DNA of 64,000 bases from Defluviimonas aquaemixtae (GTDB lineage: Bacteria; Pseudomonadota; Alphaproteobacteria; Rhodobacterales; Rhodobacteraceae): assembly GCF_900302475.1 (NCBI RefSeq), contig NZ_OMOQ01000001.1:2108001-2172000 (forward strand), written 5' to 3'. A program made the translations under genes and the position numbers. Below, one piece after another: positions 37,804-46,193 of the stretch (within the stretch, counting starts at the first letter, position 1; each line of letters starts with the position of its first letter). Below the pieces are notes generated by a model. That model searched no databases. It worked only from the letters and a program-made list of their open reading frames with translations, and was not told the origin of the DNA.

Positions 37804-38538
37804 ATGATCGACATTATCCTCGATATCTATGTCCGCACATTTGTCGTCCTCTTGTCCGCTACCGCGACCGCGCTCGTCGCACGCTACGCAGCCAAGGCTG
37901 GCCTTACCCGGTCCCGCGTAATCGGATCGGCGCTGTTCACCGCCTTCCCCCTCGGGCTCTGGTCAGCCGCGGCGGCCCAGATTGCCGCGACCGGAGCGCT
38001 CGCTCCGCCCGCCACGGTAGCCGATCCGCCCTATGTCCTCATGATCCTCGCCGGCGGCGCGCTGTCGCTCTTCGCGCTGGCCAGGCTGACCGCGACGGGC
38101 CGCGCGATCATCGGTGCGATGGGTCAGGAGGTGCTGATTGGCTTCCAGGCCTTCCGCGTGATAGGCGGACTGTTCCTGATCGGCTGGGCCTTCGGAGCGA
38201 TCCCCTGGCAGTTCGCGCTTCCCGCTGGTCTTGGCGACATCTGGGCCGGGATCGCGGCTTACCAGGCGATGCGGGCGGTCAACCTCGGCCATCCCGATGC
38301 GCGCGCGAAGGTGATCCGCGCCAACGTCATCGGCCTTGCCGATTTCGGGCTCGCCGTCGCGATGGGCGTCACGACATCGGACGGCCTGTTCCACCTCTTT
38401 GCCAAGGACGCGCCCAACATCATCAACGATTATCCGCTCGGCCTCTTTCCGGCGTTCTTCGTGCCGCTCTTCATCACCTTGCACCTGCTGTCCATCGGCA
38501 AACTCCGCGCAGCGCGGCGCGAGGCGTTGGCCGCCTGA
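37804..38538 (+). CDS. Hypothetical multi-pass membrane protein
   Basis: 244 residues, about seven membrane helices ([60 protein letters not shown]; later ones near [20 protein letters not shown]). No family is recognised and no catalytic motif is obvious. It is divergent from HxlR, which likely controls it. Confidence 0.75.
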   Translation: MIDIILDIYVRTFVVLLSATATALVARYAAKAGLTRSRVIGSALFTAFPLGLWSAAAAQIAATGALAPPATVADPPYVLMILAGGALSLFALARLTATGRAIIGAMGQEVLIGFQAFRVIGGLFLIGWAFGAIPWQFALPAGLGDIWAGIAAYQAMRAVNLGHPDARAKVIRANVIGLADFGLAVAMGVTTSDGLFHLFAKDAPNIINDYPLGLFPAFFVPLFITLHLLSIGKLRAARREALAA

Positions 38539-38614
38539 GCGGAGCCGTACTCCCACTTGCCGGTCCCGGCCCGCTCCCTTAGAAAGCGGGCCGGACACCC
38601 GAAGGACCAAGGCC

Positions 38615-40126
38615 ATGCTCGATCTGACCTATGAAGCCCCGAAACCCAAGGTAATTTCCGGCGCCAAAGAAGACTGGGAGCTTGTCATCGGGCTTGAAGT
38701 CCACGCCCAGGTTTCCTCGAAAGCCAAGCTGTTTTCCGGGGCGTCAACTGAATTCGGCGCCGAGCCCAATTCCAACGTCGCCTTCGTTGACGCCGCCATG
38801 CCCGGCATGCTGCCCGTCATCAACGAATTCTGCGTCGCGCAGGCGGTGAAGACCGGCCTTGGCCTGAAGGCGAAGATCAACCTTGTCTCCGCATTCGACC
38901 GCAAGAACTACTTCTATCCCGACCTGCCGCAGGGTTACCAGATTTCGCAGCTCTACCATCCCATCGTGGGCGAAGGAGAAGTCCTCGTCGACATGGCCCC
39001 CGGCATCGCCCGGCGCGTCCGGATCGAGCGTATTCACATGGAGCAGGACGCCGGCAAGTCGATCCACGACCTCGACCCGACGATGTCCTTCGTGGACCTC
39101 AACCGCACCGGCGTGGCGCTGATGGAAATCGTCTCGCGCCCCGACATACGCGGGCCGGAGGAGGCCGCCGCCTACGTCGTCAAGCTGCGGCAGATCCTGC
39201 GCTATCTCGGCACCTGCGACGGCAACATGCAGAACGGCAATCTTCGCGCCGACGTCAACGTCTCGGTCTGCCGGCCGGGCGACTACGAGAAGTACCAGGA
39301 AACGCAAGATTTCTCGCATCTCGGCACGCGCTGCGAGATCAAGAACATGAACTCCATGAGATTCATCCAAGCCGCTATCGAGTACGAAGCCCGCCGCCAG
39401 ATCGCGATACTCGAAGACGGCGGCAAAGTCGTGCAGGAAACCCGCCTCTACGATCCCGACAAGAGCGAAACCCGCTCGATGCGATCGAAGGAAGAGGCGC
39501 ATGACTACCGCTACTTCCCCTGCCCCGACCTCCTGCCGCTGGAGATCGAGCAGGCATGGGTCGACGGCGTCGCGGCATCGATGCCCGAACTCCCCGACGC
39601 CAAGAAGGCGCGGTTCGTGACCGACTACGGCATGACCGAATACGACGCGAACGTGCTGACGGCGGAAGTCGAAAACGCCGCCTTCTTCGAAGCGGTCGCG
39701 AAGGGCCGCGATGGCAAGATGGCTGCGAACTGGGTCATCAACGAACTCTTTGGACGGCTGAACAAGGAGGGGCACGCCATTTCCGACAGCCCAATCTCCG
39801 CCGCCCAACTCGGCGGGGTCCTCGACCTGATCGCCAAAAGCGAGATTTCCGGCAAGATGGCCAAGGATCTATTCGAGATCCTTTGGAGCGAGGGCGGCGA
39901 CCCCGCCGAGCAGGCTGCCAAGCACGGCATGAAGCAGGTCACCGACACCGGCGCGATCGAGGCCGCCGTGGACGAAGTCATCGCCGCCAACCCCGCCCAG
40001 GTCGAAAAGGCCAAACAGAACCCCAAGCTCGCCGGCTGGTTCGTGGGCCAGGTGCTGAAGGCCACCGGCGGCAAGGCCAACCCCGCCGCCGTGAACCAGA
40101 TCGTGGTGCAGAAGCTCGGGCTGTGA
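38615..40126 (+). CDS. gatB: Aspartyl/glutamyl-tRNA amidotransferase subunit B
   Basis: 503 residues from ATG 38615 (an in-frame upstream extension crosses the previous gene and is not coding). Family sequences [51 protein letters not shown] and the tail domain ([20 protein letters not shown]) are present. With GatA and GatC it converts Glu-tRNA(Gln), and possibly Asp-tRNA(Asn), to the amide. GatA/C are not in the window. Confidence 0.97.
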   Translation: MLDLTYEAPKPKVISGAKEDWELVIGLEVHAQVSSKAKLFSGASTEFGAEPNSNVAFVDAAMPGMLPVINEFCVAQAVKTGLGLKAKINLVSAFDRKNYFYPDLPQGYQISQLYHPIVGEGEVLVDMAPGIARRVRIERIHMEQDAGKSIHDLDPTMSFVDLNRTGVALMEIVSRPDIRGPEEAAAYVVKLRQILRYLGTCDGNMQNGNLRADVNVSVCRPGDYEKYQETQDFSHLGTRCEIKNMNSMRFIQAAIEYEARRQIAILEDGGKVVQETRLYDPDKSETRSMRSKEEAHDYRYFPCPDLLPLEIEQAWVDGVAASMPELPDAKKARFVTDYGMTEYDANVLTAEVENAAFFEAVAKGRDGKMAANWVINELFGRLNKEGHAISDSPISAAQLGGVLDLIAKSEISGKMAKDLFEILWSEGGDPAEQAAKHGMKQVTDTGAIEAAVDEVIAANPAQVEKAKQNPKLAGWFVGQVLKATGGKANPAAVNQIVVQKLGL

Positions 40127-40157
40127 CCGCCTGATCTGCCCATGAAACACGAGGACC

Positions 40158-40173
40158 CTAGGCATAGGCCTAG
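40158..40173. repeat. Inverted repeat before the TPR gene
   Basis: CTAGGC-ATAG-GCCTAG, a perfect 6-bp-arm palindrome, ends 8 bases before the ATG of the TPR protein, where a ribosome-binding site would be expected. It could be an operator or an mRNA hairpin controlling translation. Confidence 0.5.
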
Positions 40174-40181
40174 AGAATTTC

Positions 40182-42155
40182 ATGTCGCGTGCAAAGAAAA
40201 TCGAGAAGTTCGGCGCGCTCGGCATAAGCCTCGTATCGATGGCCTCAGGCGGCAGCGTCGTGTCGACCGCGCGGGCGGCGCTCGGTGTGATCTCCGGCTA
40301 CGTGCCCGAAGATCCAAAGCTGAAATCCGCACTCGACACCGCAGTATCCTCCATCACACGGGCGCTGAAATCCGCCCCGGAATTCTCCGCAGCCGACTGG
40401 CAGCGGGCCGAAGCCCTTCTGGATATGGTCGAACTTACCCCCGCCGATCTTGCGAAACACGCTGCAGATGCGGATGAACTGACCGAGGCCACCATGCAGG
40501 CCCTGTCGGTCGAAGCCGATGATGGCGGCGGGCGTCTCTTTCACCTGTGCATCGCCGTCGCGCTGAAGGCGATTTGCAGTGATCCCGCCGCGCTCGACGT
40601 TGCGCAGTCGCTGATGATGCGCGACCTGCGACGGGAACAGCGCGCCCAAGGTGAAACGCTGGCCGCGATCCTGAACCACGTTCAGGGAGCGTCGCCTGAC
40701 GAGCTTCGCCTGCTTGCCCGAAGATTCGGCATCGACGGCGCAGCAACGATGTCACCGCAGCAACTCAAGACGATGCTGGAGGACAAGGCGCAGGAGTACC
40801 GCGCGCTCAAGGCCGAAATCGACGCCATCGACACCCGCACCGCCGGTCTTGGCAATCTCAAGGCCGCCGCCAGAGATGCCGTCGACCGACTCGACTTTGC
40901 CGAGGTCGAGGCGCTCCTGTCGCGCGTCGATGAGGTCGAAACCGAAATCATGGCGGAAACCAAGGAACTCCGCGCCCGGAACGCCCTGATGATGGGCGAT
41001 GCCGAAGCCGCCTTCCGCCATCTCTCCGCCGCCGCCGACAGCTTCGCGGGCCTCGACCGTGCGGAACCCGCAAATCGGCGGATTGGCTATTCGGAACTGC
41101 TCTACCACCACGGCCTTCGTTACGGCGGAGATGGGCTGACCCTTGCGAGTGGCATGATCCGCGCCGCCCTCGTCGACCTGACACGGCAGGCGCAGCCGCT
41201 GCTCTGGTCCGAAGCGCAGAATTGTCTCGCGAACACGTTATCCGAGCAAGGAAGCCGCTCGGACGGAGCGGCGGGAACGAACCATTTGGCGAAGGCCGTC
41301 GCCGCTTATCGCGAAGCCCTCACCGTCCGCACGCGCACCGATCATCCGGCGCAATGGGCAACGATTACGCAGAATCTCGCGACCGCACTCATGGAACAGG
41401 GAAATCGCTCAATGGGAACGGCGGGAATGGACCTCTTGGCAGAGGCCGTCGCAGCCCATCGCGACGCCCTCACTGCTCTGACTCGGGCCGATCATCCGAA
41501 GCAATGGGCGATGACGATGCAGAACCTCGGGAGAGCCCTCCAGACACAGGGAAGCCGCACGGAGGGGCGCGTGGGAACCGTCCTGCTGGCCGAGGCTGTC
41601 GATGCCTGTCGCGACGCCCTCACGGTCCTGATGCGCGACGATCATCCGGTCCTATGGGCGACGACGGTGCAGAACCTCGCGAATGCGCTTTCAGCGAGGG
41701 GTCTCCGCGTACAAGGGACGGCGGGAACCGGACTCTTGGAGGAGGCCGTGGCCGCCTATCGCAATGCCCTCACCATCTTCACGCGCGACGATCATCCGGT
41801 GGACTGGGCAATGACGATGCAGGATCTCGCGATTACACTTGGGGCTCAGGGTGGGCGTACGGAGGGTTCCGCGGGAACCGGCCTTCTGGCCGAGGGTGTC
41901 GCCGCCTGTCGCGGTGCCCTCACCGTCTTCACCCGCGACGATCATCCGCTACAATGGGCGGAGACGCAGGAGAATATGGCTCGTCTGGAACGCGCGCGTG
42001 CAGGCCACGATGCCTGCCTCGATCCGCGCCCGCATCTGAAGGCGGCATTGGCCCATGTCGAGGCGGCGCTGGAGGTCTATGACCCCGATCACATGACCTT
42101 TTACTACGAAAAGGCCACCCGTCTCCGTGATCACCTACTATCAGCTCTGACGTGA
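40182..42155 (+). CDS. Orphan TPR-repeat protein with hydrophobic N-terminus
   Basis: 657 residues. Residues 11-40 are hydrophobic and small-residue-rich (GALGISLVSMASGGSVV and ALGVISGY), possibly membrane-active. Residues about 80-300 are helical with a coiled-coil-like part (LEDKAQEYRALKAEIDAIDT; VDEVETEIMAETKELRARNA). From residue 368 there are four 50-residue repeats plus a fifth partial one, each with the pattern LLAEAVAAxRxALT...DHPxxWA...QNLAxAL. Such repeats are typical of sensor arms in CHAT or STAND proteins, but no enzymatic or nucleotide-binding domain is visible. It has no operon partner. Function unknown. Confidence 0.8.
   Translation: MSRAKKIEKFGALGISLVSMASGGSVVSTARAALGVISGYVPEDPKLKSALDTAVSSITRALKSAPEFSAADWQRAEALLDMVELTPADLAKHAADADELTEATMQALSVEADDGGGRLFHLCIAVALKAICSDPAALDVAQSLMMRDLRREQRAQGETLAAILNHVQGASPDELRLLARRFGIDGAATMSPQQLKTMLEDKAQEYRALKAEIDAIDTRTAGLGNLKAAARDAVDRLDFAEVEALLSRVDEVETEIMAETKELRARNALMMGDAEAAFRHLSAAADSFAGLDRAEPANRRIGYSELLYHHGLRYGGDGLTLASGMIRAALVDLTRQAQPLLWSEAQNCLANTLSEQGSRSDGAAGTNHLAKAVAAYREALTVRTRTDHPAQWATITQNLATALMEQGNRSMGTAGMDLLAEAVAAHRDALTALTRADHPKQWAMTMQNLGRALQTQGSRTEGRVGTVLLAEAVDACRDALTVLMRDDHPVLWATTVQNLANALSARGLRVQGTAGTGLLEEAVAAYRNALTIFTRDDHPVDWAMTMQDLAITLGAQGGRTEGSAGTGLLAEGVAACRGALTVFTRDDHPLQWAETQENMARLERARAGHDACLDPRPHLKAALAHVEAALEVYDPDHMTFYYEKATRLRDHLLSALT
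41283..42005 (+). repeat. Tandem 150-bp in-frame repeats encoding TPR units
   Basis: Units of 150 bases at 41283-41432, 41433-41582, 41583-41732 and 41733-41882, then a shortened fifth unit. DNA similarity between neighbours is high, especially around the GATCATCCG encoding DHP, suggesting fairly recent repeat expansion or homogenisation. Confidence 0.8.
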
Positions 42156-42220
42156 AATCCGGGTTAAGATATCCCTAACGGAAATTCCGAACGCACACAT
42201 TTTCAATGGATTAGCCAGTG

Positions 42221-42236
42221 TTTCACGCGTGAAACC
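42221..42236. repeat. 16-bp palindrome resembling parS with two extra central bases
   Basis: GTTTCACGCGTGAAAC is a perfect palindrome. The chromosomal parS consensus contains GTTTCACGTGAAAC; here two bases (GC) are inserted at the centre, which would change the half-site spacing. It lies in the 181-base intergenic region after the TPR gene. A partial echo, GTGAAATCCGGG, is at 42153-42164, similar to GTGAAACCCGGC at 42230-42241. Confidence 0.5.
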
Positions 42237-42336
42237 CGGCGGCATTCCGCCCGACTGCCCACCCCTCGCCCTTGCCGAAGAGCCCCGCTTCCGCTAAGGG
42301 GCGCAGGCCCCCAGGACCCGAGCGAACGAGGCACAG

Positions 42337-42756
42337 ATGCAGACTTACGAGTACAAGGTTGTCTCCGCCCCCAATCGCGGCGAGAAGGCGCGCGGCATCA
42401 AGGCGCCGGCCGACCGCTTTGCCCATGCCCTGGAAAACCTGATGAACGATCTCGGCCGCGACGGCTGGGAATACGTCCGCGCAGATACCCTGCCATCCGA
42501 GGAACGGACCGGCTTCACGAAGCGGACGACCGTCTATCACTCGGTCCTCGTCTTCCGCCGGCCGGTTCCCGAATCCGCCACCGAGGAGCCGCCGCGCAAG
42601 CTTCTGACCGCCGAGGCACCCGTCGGCAAGGCGCCGCGTGTCAAGGTGGAGCCCGCGATGCCCGATCCCGAGGAAGTGACCGAGGCGCCCGCTGCGCAGA
42701 AGCTCGAAGCCGCGCTCGCCAAGCCGCAGCCCGACGAGGCGCCCGAAAAGGCCTAG
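42337..42756 (+). CDS. DUF4177 domain protein
   Basis: 139 residues. The N-terminal 75 residues match DUF4177 (YEYKVVSAP; LENLMNDLGRDGWEYVRADT; VYHSVLVFRRP). The C-terminal half is a low-complexity Pro/Ala/Glu tail (PEEVTEAPAAQKLEAALAKP). Function unknown. It is convergent with bolA and the two stop codons share the same CTAG at 42753-42756. Confidence 0.85.
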   Translation: MQTYEYKVVSAPNRGEKARGIKAPADRFAHALENLMNDLGRDGWEYVRADTLPSEERTGFTKRTTVYHSVLVFRRPVPESATEEPPRKLLTAEAPVGKAPRVKVEPAMPDPEEVTEAPAAQKLEAALAKPQPDEAPEKA

Positions 42757-43010
42757 CCGCTCACATCGAGCGCCAGCGCATGGATTCGCCCGACAAGTTC
42801 GGGCCCGAGGGCGGCATGAACCGCGCGGTGCCGCTCGACGCGGCTCATCGGCGCGAAGGCCGGAGCACGCAGCGTGATACGGAAATGGCTCTCACCGCCC
42901 TCGCGATAGCCCGCGTGACCACGATGCGCCTCGCTCTCGTCCACGATCTCAAGCCGCTCGGGCGAAAAAGCCGCCCTGAGACGTGTCTCGATCTCCGCGC
43001 TCACAGGCAT
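42753..43010 (-). CDS. bolA: BolA family protein
   Basis: 85 residues from ATG 43010. The family core is ESHFRITLRAPAFAPMSRVE RHR-type sequence with the invariant His residues, after EIVDESEAHRGHAGYREGGE. BolA proteins pair with monothiol glutaredoxins in iron-sulfur handling and in stress regulation. It is divergent from a J-domain gene; the bolA / J-domain / cobS / cobT neighbourhood is common in alphaproteobacteria. Confidence 0.92.
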   Translation of the reverse strand: MPVSAEIETRLRAAFSPERLEIVDESEAHRGHAGYREGGESHFRITLRAPAFAPMSRVERHRAVHAALGPELVGRIHALALDVSG

Positions 43011-43092
43011 TTTTTTCAATTCCCCCTTCAAAGTGCCGTGAAATAGCCTAGACTGCACGACCCGAGTCGAGAAGGGATGAGCCGAGGGCACC

Positions 43093-43719
43093 ATGACCAG
43101 ATCCGATCCGTTCGGTTTCGATATTTCCGCCGCGTCGGACAAAAAGCGGCGCTCCAAGGGACGGCGCGGCATGTCGGGCGCTTTCGAGACGTCGAACCGG
43201 GTCTGCGACCATGCGGGCTGCGACCAGGCGGGGCAGTACCGCGCCCCGAAATCTCCCGATCAACTCGACGACTTTTTTTGGTTCTGCCGCGAACATATCC
43301 GCGAATACAATCTCAAATGGAATTTCTTCCACGGCCAGACCGACGAGGAGTTCCAGCAGTTCCTCGACAAGGACCGGGTCTGGGGCCGCAATACCAAGCC
43401 CTTCGGCAAAAAGGGGGACGAGGATCGCGCTTGGGCCCGGCTCGGGATCGAGGATCCAATGGAGATCCTCGGCGCGAACGCGACCCAGAACCCGGGCCGT
43501 TCAATGGGCCGCAAGTTGCCGCCCACCGAGCGTCGGGCCCTGGAAATTCTCGAGGCGAAGGACAGCTGGTCCAAGGTCGAGATCCGCAAGCAGTACAAAT
43601 CCCTCGTGAAAGACCTTCACCCGGACATGAATGGCGGCGACCGTTCGGACGAGGAGCGGCTTCAGGAGGTCGTCTGGGCCTGGGATCAGATCAAGGAGAG
43701 TCGGAACTTCAAGGAATAG
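43093..43719 (+). CDS. J-domain protein (DnaJ-like, C-terminal J domain)
   Basis: 208 residues. The J domain is at the C-terminus (about residues 138-205: ALEILEAKDSWSKVEIRKQY; KDLHPDMNGGD with the HPD motif). The N-terminal part has CDHAGCDQAGQYRAP and FFWFCREHIREYNLKWNFF, a Cys/His pattern that may bind zinc. It probably recruits DnaK to a specific client. The gene is upstream of msrB and cobST. Confidence 0.9.
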   Translation: MTRSDPFGFDISAASDKKRRSKGRRGMSGAFETSNRVCDHAGCDQAGQYRAPKSPDQLDDFFWFCREHIREYNLKWNFFHGQTDEEFQQFLDKDRVWGRNTKPFGKKGDEDRAWARLGIEDPMEILGANATQNPGRSMGRKLPPTERRALEILEAKDSWSKVEIRKQYKSLVKDLHPDMNGGDRSDEERLQEVVWAWDQIKESRNFKE

Positions 43720-43783
43720 GCGGGCCGAGGGATCGGATCATTCGCCCCGCGTGAAGTTAATGGCGCCGTTCGAACCAGACGTA

Positions 43784-44260
43784 TTAGGCCGGCTTGAATA
43801 CCAGCGCCGCGCCGTTCATGCAGTAGCGCTTGCGCGTCGGCTTGGGACCGTCATTGAACACATGGCCCAGATGACCACCGCAGCGGCGGCAGTGCACCTC
43901 GGTCCTGCGGCCGAGAATACTCCAGTCGGCCTTCGTGCCAACGGCATTGGGCAGTGGCTGCCAGAATGAGGGCCATCCGGTGCCGCTGTCGTACTTCGCC
44001 TCCGAAGAATAAACCGGCAGGTCGCAGCCCGCGCAGTGATAGGTGCCTGCGCGCGTTTCTGCGTCGAGCGGGCTCGAATAGGCACGCTCGGTTCCTTCTT
44101 CGCGCAGGATCGCGTACTGCATCTTGGTCAGCACCGCGCGCCACTCCGCTTCGGTTTTGGTGACCTCGAAACTTTCGGCCGCGATCAGCCCCCGCGCGCC
44201 ACCGGCCGCGAGCGCCACCGCCGCGCCGCCGAATGCCAGAACCGCTCTGCGTGTCGTCAT
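43784..44260 (-). CDS. msrB: Peptide-methionine (R)-S-oxide reductase with Tat-like signal
   Basis: 158 residues from ATG 44260. The N-terminus TTRRAVLAFGGAAVALAAGG looks like a twin-arginine signal, suggesting a periplasmic enzyme. The zinc cysteines are in YHCAGCDLPVY and CRRCGGHLGHVF, and the catalytic Cys is in RYCMNGAALVF. It repairs methionine-R-sulfoxide in exported proteins. It is inserted between the J-domain gene and cobS on the opposite strand. Confidence 0.92.
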   Translation of the reverse strand: MTTRRAVLAFGGAAVALAAGGARGLIAAESFEVTKTEAEWRAVLTKMQYAILREEGTERAYSSPLDAETRAGTYHCAGCDLPVYSSEAKYDSGTGWPSFWQPLPNAVGTKADWSILGRRTEVHCRRCGGHLGHVFNDGPKPTRKRYCMNGAALVFKPA

Positions 44261-44473
44261 ATTCGCTCTCCTCTCGGCTTCTGCCTGCTCAACATGTAGC
44301 AAACCATGCCTCGGCGTACGCATCGCGCGCAGTAAAAGTTGCGCCAGCAATGATCGCAATTACGTGATGTCGCATTCCATCCGCCCGACTTCGCCGGTCC
44401 CCTTGCACGGCTCTCTGTTATGCTCCATCAAGACCTTTGTGGCGCGCGGGGGCCCTTCGCGCGCGTTCAAGCC

Positions 44474-45460
44474 ATGGCGGACACGATGCTGGATGCGACT
44501 GCGAAACCCACCGAGGAAGTCTCCGTTCGGGAGATGTTCGGGATCGATACCGAGATGAAGGTCAAGGGGTTCGCCGAGAAGACCGACCGCGTGCCGGATA
44601 TCGACCCGACCTACAAGTTCGACCCCGACACCACCCTGGCCATTCTGGCAGGCTTTGCGTACAACCGTCGGGTGATGATCCAAGGCTATCACGGCACCGG
44701 AAAATCGACGCATATCGAGCAGGTCGCCGCGCATCTCAACTGGCCTTGCGTGCGGGTGAACCTCGACAGCCACATCAGCCGGATCGACCTCATCGGCAAG
44801 GACGCGATCAAGCTGCGCGACGGCAAGCAGGTGACCGAGTTCCACGAGGGCATCCTGCCCTGGGCGCTGCGTAATCCGGTCGCCATCGTCTTCGACGAGT
44901 ACGACGCCGGTCGGGCGGACGTGATGTTCGTAATCCAGCGCGTGCTGGAGCATGACGGCAAGCTGACGCTTCTCGATCAGAACGAGATCATCACGCCCAA
45001 CCCCTGCTTCCGGCTTTTCGCCACCTCGAACACCGTGGGTCTTGGCGACACGACCGGCCTCTATCACGGCGTCCAGCAGATCAACCAAGCGCAGATGGAC
45101 CGCTGGTCGATGGTGGCGACGCTCAATTATCTCTCGCATGACGCCGAGGCGGCGATCGTTCTGGCCAAGAACCCGCATTACAACACCGACAAGGGCAGGA
45201 AGACGATCGGCCAGATGGTGACGGTGGCGGACCTCACCCGGACGGCCTTCATGAACGGCGACCTCTCGACGGTGATGAGCCCGCGGACGGTGATCAACTG
45301 GGCCCAGAATGCCGAGATCTTCCGTAATATCGGCTACGGCTTCCGGCTGACCTTCCTCAACAAATGCGACGAGCTGGAGCGGCAGACCGTCGCCGAGTTC
45401 TACCAGCGCTGCTTCGACGAGGAACTGCCGGAGAGTGCGGCGAGCCAGAGCATAAGGTGA
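44474..45460 (+). CDS. cobS: Cobaltochelatase subunit CobS
   Basis: 328 residues from ATG 44474, the usual CobS length. The N-terminal [20 protein letters not shown] is characteristic. It is an AAA+ ATPase with Walker [10 protein letters not shown] and Walker [12 protein letters not shown], and the [18 protein letters not shown] region. With CobT it forms the chaperone-like ring that drives CobN to insert cobalt into hydrogenobyrinic acid a,c-diamide in aerobic B12 synthesis. CobN is not in the window. Confidence 0.97.
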   Translation: MADTMLDATAKPTEEVSVREMFGIDTEMKVKGFAEKTDRVPDIDPTYKFDPDTTLAILAGFAYNRRVMIQGYHGTGKSTHIEQVAAHLNWPCVRVNLDSHISRIDLIGKDAIKLRDGKQVTEFHEGILPWALRNPVAIVFDEYDAGRADVMFVIQRVLEHDGKLTLLDQNEIITPNPCFRLFATSNTVGLGDTTGLYHGVQQINQAQMDRWSMVATLNYLSHDAEAAIVLAKNPHYNTDKGRKTIGQMVTVADLTRTAFMNGDLSTVMSPRTVINWAQNAEIFRNIGYGFRLTFLNKCDELERQTVAEFYQRCFDEELPESAASQSIR

Positions 45461-45485
45461 CCCGCGTCGAGGCGAGGATCGTGAC

Positions 45486-46193
45486 ATGCATGTCGGATTG
45501 ATCGGTGGTATCGGACCCGCGGCAACGATTGTCTATTACCAGCGGCTGAGCGACAGGGTGCGTGAAGCCGGCGGGCGGCTCGACTTGACCATCGTCAATG
45601 CGCATGTCTACGACCTGATCGCCAATGTGAACGCGGACAGGCGCGAGGCGCAGGCGGGGATCTATGCAGAGTTGATCGAGCGGCTGAAGGCCGCAGGCGC
45701 GGATTGCGCCGCGATCACGTCCCTCGGCGGGCATTTCTGCTTTACCGAGACAGAGCGGGTTGCCGCCCTGCCGCTCGTCAGTGCCGTGCGTCCGCTCGAC
45801 GCGCATTTCGCCGGGCGGGAATTGCGCAAGGTGGGCCTTCTGGGCACCGAGGTTGTGATGCGTACGCGCCTTTACGGTCAACTCGAAAATACGGAAGCCG
45901 TCGCGCCGGAAGGCGATCTCGTAGCGCTCGGCAAAGTCTATCAAGACATGGCAACCTCGGGTCGCTGCACCGCCGAGCAGCGCGCCATTTTCCTCGAAGC
46001 GGGCCGTGGGATGGTCGAGGATCAGGGCGCAGAGGCCGTCATCCTGGCCGGGACCGATCTCAACCTGGCGTTCGACGGGCAGGAGCCGGGCTACGAGGTG
46101 CTCGACGCGCTCGACGTGCACGTCGCCGTGCTTGCCGACCTGGCATCGGATCGGCTGTCCTTGGCCGACCTGGCACTGGGGCACGCCGCATGA
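45486..46193 (+). CDS. Asp/Glu racemase-fold protein lacking both catalytic cysteines
   Basis: 235 residues with the family N-terminus [20 protein letters not shown]. The first active-site motif, normally ACNTAH, reads TSLGGH, placing Ser79 where the Cys should be; the second, normally GCTEL, reads AGTDL, with Gly189 replacing Cys. A Cys at 85 lies near but out of register. Standard two-base racemisation is therefore unlikely. It lies between cobS and cobT, overlapping cobT by 4 bases (ATGA), so it is translated with the cobaltochelatase. It may be a repurposed member of the fold. Confidence 0.85.
   Translation: MHVGLIGGIGPAATIVYYQRLSDRVREAGGRLDLTIVNAHVYDLIANVNADRREAQAGIYAELIERLKAAGADCAAITSLGGHFCFTETERVAALPLVSAVRPLDAHFAGRELRKVGLLGTEVVMRTRLYGQLENTEAVAPEGDLVALGKVYQDMATSGRCTAEQRAIFLEAGRGMVEDQGAEAVILAGTDLNLAFDGQEPGYEVLDALDVHVAVLADLASDRLSLADLALGHAA

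Noticed and set aside
38336..38614. Upstream extension of gatB
   Set aside because: It runs through the previous gene in another frame; ATG 38615 gives the standard GatB N-terminus.
41283..42005. CRISPR-like periodicity
   Set aside because: The 150-bp repeats are in-frame protein repeats without short unique spacers or palindromic direct repeats.
42221..42236. Canonical parS site
   Set aside because: The centre is two bases longer than the parS consensus, so it is reported only as parS-like.
45486..46193. Annotating the gene as an active aspartate/glutamate racemase
   Set aside because: Both catalytic cysteine positions are substituted, so only the fold assignment is kept.
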